A DNA stretch of 64,000 nt, from the NCBI RefSeq assembly GCF_001187915.1, contig NZ_LGIU01000042.1:49171-113170 (forward strand). Direction: 5' to 3'. Origin of the DNA: Arthrobacter sp. RIT-PI-e (GTDB lineage Bacteria > Actinomycetota > Actinomycetes > Actinomycetales > Micrococcaceae). Both the position numbers and the translations under genes were made by a program. This document shows, one piece after another, positions 60,344 to 64,000 of the stretch (positions are counted from its first letter, which is position 1; every line of letters starts with the position of its first letter). The notes below the pieces were generated by a model. It saw only the letters and a list, made by a program, of their open reading frames with translations. It ran no database searches and was not told the origin of the DNA.

Positions 60344-61972
60344 GTGGGCCGCACCGCCGTCCGCGACCGCAGGGGTGCTCCCCCGGGCGGGCGCTGGGTG
60401 ACCCCTCCCCACGGTGCCTACACGCCGGCGGCATTGACCCCCCGGCTGCTCGGCGCGACGACGGCGGGCGGGGCCCTGCGCTGGATCCTCCCCCTCGCCC
60501 TGGCCGTGCTCGGCGGCGTGCTGCGCTTCGTGCGGCTCGGCGAGCCCGGTTCGCTCGTGTTCGACGAGACGTACTACGTGAAGGACGCGTACTCGCTGCT
60601 GCGCTCGGGCTACGAGCGCCAGTGGCCCGAGGAGGCCAACGAGTCCTTCGACGCCGGGAACCCCGACGTGCTGCTGGAGGCACCCAACTACGTGGTGCCC
60701 CCGCCCGTGGGCAAGTGGATGATCGCCTTCGGCATGCTCCTGTTCGGCTCGGACAACTCCTTCGGGTGGCGTTTCTCCGCAGCGGCGGTGGGGACCCTCT
60801 CCGTCCTGCTGATCGCCGTCGTGGCCCAGCGCATGTTCGGCTCCGCACTGCTCGGCGCCGCGGCGGGCCTGCTGCTCGCCGTGGACGGCCACCACCTCGT
60901 GGAATCGCGCACCTCCCTGCTGGACATCTTCCTGAGCTTCTGGCTCCTCGCGGCCTTCGCCGCCCTCCTCGCGGACCGCGACCACGGACGCCGCCGCCTG
61001 GCCCGGCGGCTCGCCGCGCAGGCGTCCGCGTCCGACGACGGCCTCCCGTCCCGCGCCCGGCTGGCCTACGGCCCGTTCCTGGGGTTCCGGCCCTGGCGCC
61101 TGGTGGCCGGGGTGTGCCTGGGCCTGGCGCTGGGCACCAAGTGGTCCGCCCTGCCGTACATCGCCGCCTTCGGGCTGCTCACCGTCGCCTGGGACATGAG
61201 CGCACGGAGGATCGCCGGGGTGCACCACTGGTTCCTGGCCGGAGCCACCCGGGACGGCCTGCTCGCCTTCGTGTCCCTGGTACCCGTGGCGGCGCTGGCC
61301 TACGTGGGTACCTGGACGGGCTGGTTCCTCTCCGAGGATGCGTACGACCGCCGCTGGGCGGAGACCAACCCCTCCGCGCAGTGGGGGTGGCTCCCGGACG
61401 GTCTGCGCTCCCTCGCCGAGTACCACCGCAGCGCCTACACCTTCCACTCGGGCCTGGGCTCGGACCACCCCTACGAGGCCAGCGCATGGACCTGGCTGGT
61501 GATGGGCCGGCCCACGTCCTTCTTCTACGAGACGCCCTCGGGCTGCGGGGCGGACTCCTGCTCGCAGGCCGTCACGGTGCTGGGGAACCCGCTGATCTGG
61601 TGGAGCGCCGCGCTCTCCCTCCTGGTGCTCCTGTTCGCCTGGATCGGGCGGCGGGACTGGCGTGCCGCCGCGATCCTCACCAGCGTGGCCGCCGGGTACC
61701 TGCCCTGGTTCCTGTACCCGGAGCGCACCACCTTCACCTTCTACGCCGTGGCCTTCGAACCGTTCCTCGTCCTGTCCCTGACCTACTGCCTGGGCCTGGT
61801 GCTGGGCGGCCCGGCGTCGGGTGCGGCCCGGCGTCGGCGCGGTATCGTGCTGGTGGGCCTCTTCCTGGCCACGGTGGTGGCGCTCTCCGCCTACTTCCTG
61901 CCGGTCTGGACGGCGGAGATCATCCCCTACGACTCCTGGCGCAACCGCATGTGGCTGCCGAGCTGGATCTAG
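60344..61972 (+). CDS. Dolichyl-/polyprenyl-phosphate-mannose protein mannosyltransferase (Pmt)
   Basis: 542 aa, about eleven transmembrane helices. FVRLGEPGSLVFDETYYVKD carries the D-E motif of GT39 enzymes; SRTSLLDIFLSFW and the MIR-less C-terminal PMT_4TMC domain (AILTSVAAGYLPWFLYPERT, VWTAEIIPYDSWRNRMWLPS) are present. It transfers mannose from polyprenyl-phosphomannose to Ser/Thr of secreted proteins, as in mycobacteria. GTG 60344. Adjacent and divergent to rsmI, the usual actinobacterial arrangement. Confidence 0.92.
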   Translation: MGRTAVRDRRGAPPGGRWVTPPHGAYTPAALTPRLLGATTAGGALRWILPLALAVLGGVLRFVRLGEPGSLVFDETYYVKDAYSLLRSGYERQWPEEANESFDAGNPDVLLEAPNYVVPPPVGKWMIAFGMLLFGSDNSFGWRFSAAAVGTLSVLLIAVVAQRMFGSALLGAAAGLLLAVDGHHLVESRTSLLDIFLSFWLLAAFAALLADRDHGRRRLARRLAAQASASDDGLPSRARLAYGPFLGFRPWRLVAGVCLGLALGTKWSALPYIAAFGLLTVAWDMSARRIAGVHHWFLAGATRDGLLAFVSLVPVAALAYVGTWTGWFLSEDAYDRRWAETNPSAQWGWLPDGLRSLAEYHRSAYTFHSGLGSDHPYEASAWTWLVMGRPTSFFYETPSGCGADSCSQAVTVLGNPLIWWSAALSLLVLLFAWIGRRDWRAAAILTSVAAGYLPWFLYPERTTFTFYAVAFEPFLVLSLTYCLGLVLGGPASGAARRRRGIVLVGLFLATVVALSAYFLPVWTAEIIPYDSWRNRMWLPSWI

Positions 61973-62010
61973 GCCCGCCCCCGACCCCGCAGAATCGAGA
62001 GCGAGCACTG

Positions 62011-63852
62011 GTGCGCGAAGCAATCACCGAACTCCTGGTGGACCTCCCGGAGACCAGCAACGTCACGGACCTGCTCCTCTCCACCCACGACGCCGATCCG
62101 CAGCGCACCCTGTACGCGGTGCGGGACGGCAGCCGGTGGCGGGACGTGTCCGCGGCGGAGTTCCTGCAGCAGGTCCGCGCCCTGGCCAAGGGATTGATCG
62201 ACGCCGGCATCCGCCCCGGCGACACCGTGGCCGTGATGTCCCGCACGCGCTACGAGTGGACGCTCGCCGACGTCGCCATCTGGTTCGCCGGCGCGGTGAC
62301 CGTGCCCGTCTACGAGACGTCCTCCGCGCACCAGGTGGCCTGGATCCTCGAGGATGCCACACCCGCCGTGGTGTTCGTGGAGGATCCGCACAAGGCCGCC
62401 ACCGTGCTCGACGCCGCGGAGCGTGCCGGCCGGGCCGCCTCGACCACCGTGGTGCAGCTGACCGAGGAGGGCGCCGGGGGCCTCGCGACCCTGAGCTCGC
62501 TCTCGCGCTCCGGTGACGGCGTGCCCGACACCGTCCTGGAGGCCGCGCGGTCCTCCCGGCAGCTCGCGGACCCCGCCTCGATCGTCTACACCTCGGGCAC
62601 CACGGGGCGCCCCAAGGGATGCGTGATCACGCACGGCAACTTCGCCCTGTTCGGCGTGAACACCCTGGAGTTCCTGCCCGAGTTCCTCAAGCAGGAGAAC
62701 GCCCGCACGCTCATGTTCCTGCCCCTGGCCCACGTGCTGGCGCGCGCCGTCCAGGTGGTCTGCTTCACCGGCGGGATCACCCTGGCCCACTCCGGCTCGG
62801 CCGCGCAGCTGCTCGAGGACCTCGGCACGTTCAGGCCCACGTTCCTCCTCGCCGTGCCCCGCATCTTCGAGAAGATCCACGCCACCGCCGGTCAGCGGGC
62901 CGCCGACTCGGGGAAGGGCCGGCTCTTCGCCGCCGCCGAACGCACCGCCGTCGCCTGGTCGCGGGCCGTGGACGCGCGCGGGAGGGGCGGCAGTGGACCA
63001 TCCGTCCCGCTGCGCGCCGCGCACGCCGTCTTCGACCGCATCCTCTACCCGCGCCTGCGCGCCGTGTTCGGCGGGGAGGTGACCTACACCGTCTCGGGCG
63101 CCAGCCCCCTCAACGAGCACCTCACCCACTTCTTCCGCGGCGCCGGGATCCTGGTCGAGGAGGGCTACGGACTCACCGAGAGCACCGCGCCCTGCACCGT
63201 GAACACCGTGAACCTCACCCGTGTGGGGACCGTGGGGCTCCCCATGCCCGGGACCAGCATCCGGATCGCCGACGACGGCGAGGTGCAGGTCAGGGGCGCC
63301 GGCATCTTCGCCGGGTACCACCGGAACGAGACGGCGACGGCCGAGGCGTTCACGGACGACGGCTACTTCCGCACCGGTGACCTCGGCTCCCTGGACGAGG
63401 ACGGCTTCCTGAGCATCACCGGGCGGAAGAAGGACCTGATCGTCACGGCCGGCGGGAAGAACGTGGCCCCGGGCCCGCTCGAGGAGAAGCTGCGCGAGCA
63501 CGGGCTCGTGGCCCAGGCCGTGCTGGTGGGTGAGGGCAAGCCCTTCGTGGCGGCGCTCATCACCCTGGACCGCGAGACCCTGGACGCCTGGGCGTCCGAG
63601 CACGGGAAGTCCGGGCTCGGCTCCGCGGAGGCCGCCACGGACCCCGACGTGCTCGCCGCGGTGCAGACCGCCGTCGACGCCGCGAACGCCACCGTGTCCC
63701 GCGCCGAGCAGATCCGGAAGTTCACCCTGCTGGACATCGAGTTCACCGTGGAGTCGGGGCACCTGACGCCCACGCTCAAGGTGAAGCGGGCCGCCGTCGT
63801 CGCCGACCACGTCGACGCCGTGGCCGCGCTGTACGGGACGGCGGAGCGGTAG
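62011..63852 (+). CDS. Long-chain fatty-acid-CoA ligase (FadD15-like)
   Basis: 613 aa, acyl-adenylate-forming enzyme. IVYTSGTTGRPKGCVITHGN is the AMP-binding P-loop, LVEEGYGLTESTAPC the adenine motif, and FRTGDLGSLDEDGFLSITGR with the catalytic Lys region LTPTLKVKRAAV near the end. It converts fatty acids to acyl-CoA at the membrane; the linear layout and length resemble FadD15/AMP-forming long-chain ligases of actinobacteria. GTG 62011, 39 bases after the Pmt stop; the open frame through the Pmt gene is a shadow. Likely co-transcribed with pmt. Confidence 0.92.
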   Translation: MREAITELLVDLPETSNVTDLLLSTHDADPQRTLYAVRDGSRWRDVSAAEFLQQVRALAKGLIDAGIRPGDTVAVMSRTRYEWTLADVAIWFAGAVTVPVYETSSAHQVAWILEDATPAVVFVEDPHKAATVLDAAERAGRAASTTVVQLTEEGAGGLATLSSLSRSGDGVPDTVLEAARSSRQLADPASIVYTSGTTGRPKGCVITHGNFALFGVNTLEFLPEFLKQENARTLMFLPLAHVLARAVQVVCFTGGITLAHSGSAAQLLEDLGTFRPTFLLAVPRIFEKIHATAGQRAADSGKGRLFAAAERTAVAWSRAVDARGRGGSGPSVPLRAAHAVFDRILYPRLRAVFGGEVTYTVSGASPLNEHLTHFFRGAGILVEEGYGLTESTAPCTVNTVNLTRVGTVGLPMPGTSIRIADDGEVQVRGAGIFAGYHRNETATAEAFTDDGYFRTGDLGSLDEDGFLSITGRKKDLIVTAGGKNVAPGPLEEKLREHGLVAQAVLVGEGKPFVAALITLDRETLDAWASEHGKSGLGSAEAATDPDVLAAVQTAVDAANATVSRAEQIRKFTLLDIEFTVESGHLTPTLKVKRAAVVADHVDAVAALYGTAER

Positions 63853-63877
63853 GGGCTCCGGGTACCCGACCTCCTAG

Positions 63878-64000
63878 GTGTTGTGGGTCATGACGTTGCT
63901 AACGCGCCAGGTGGTGTGAGCGTGCGAAAGGGGTAGGTCCCCGAGCGCAGGATGGAAGTACCTCTACAACCCATCCGCGCGAAGGACCTACCCCTCATGA
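63878..64000 (+). mobile_element. Edge of an insertion sequence, probably IS481-like
   Basis: From the CTAG at 63874-63877 the sequence changes character: TGTTGTGGGTCATGACG, then an inverted repeat AGGGGTAGGTCC (63929-63940) / GGACCTACCCCT (63984-63995) right before an ATG at 63997. A CTAG next to the element end fits IS481-type target preference, and a transposase start with a hairpin leader is likely. The transposase body lies outside the window, so the family is uncertain. Confidence 0.5.

Noticed and set aside
59255..62023. 922-codon frame including RsmI
   Set aside because: The part upstream of the GTG at 60250 is antisense to pmt.

Overview
The window is high-GC DNA from an actinobacterium, most likely of the Micrococcaceae type (Arthrobacter, Kocuria, Citricoccus and relatives). 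This rests on GC-rich codon use, frequent GTG and TTG starts, short or leaderless mRNA starts, an Asp23/AmaP stress operon, an iniBAC-like operon, a TipA-type regulator, a Pmt-type mannosyltransferase, and the rsmA-ispE-ABC-F order. I cannot name the species.

Layout. 1-3.1 kb: a SipW-type signal peptidase locus with three small secreted proteins carrying SipW-like signal sequences. 3.2-13.1 kb: accessory genes, including a GAF protein, an ANTAR protein, an orphan response regulator whose phospho-acceptor Asp is Glu, small membrane proteins, an XRE regulator, an MFS exporter, a membrane/HTH operon with two matching palindromic operators, two CPBP-fold proteins (one lacking its catalytic motif) and a DUF2268 metalloprotease. 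The protease promoter has a 19-bp spacer and faces a TipA-type MerR gene. 14.3-23.4 kb: DedA, two CNNM/CorC proteins behind a structured leader, an MMPL transporter with TetR and an MFS drug exporter with TetR.

23.3-33 kb is the most striking part. It is an iniBAC-like gene cluster read leftward: an Hsp70-like membrane protein, a LuxR-type regulator, a Gly- and Asn/Asp/Ser-repeat IniB-like protein, two dynamin-like GTPases and a small ORF. In mycobacteria the ini genes respond to cell-envelope stress; here an Hsp70 and its regulator lie directly upstream, and in this sequence the two read as one frame. 33-43.4 kb: conserved housekeeping (ABC-F, ispE, rsmA, tatD) and a moxR-DUF58-transglutaminase operon on the other strand. 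43.4-49.4 kb: a GGDEF-EAL protein, gabD, an alcohol dehydrogenase and decayed genes. 49.4-58 kb: stress signalling with GAF-ANTAR and PAS-ANTAR proteins and a divergent Asp23 locus (ECF sigma, a Cys/His-motif Asp23 protein and an Asp23 protein to the left; Asp23, DUF2273-like, Asp23, DUF6286-like and AmaP to the right). 58-64 kb: DUF1697, rsmI, pmt, a long-chain acyl-CoA synthetase, then the edge of an insertion element.

Sequence quality. At least three genes appear broken by loss of a single C (or G on the other strand) in a short run: the Hsp70 tail, the DUF58 protein and a small membrane protein. These could be sequencing errors and should be checked before biology is inferred from them.
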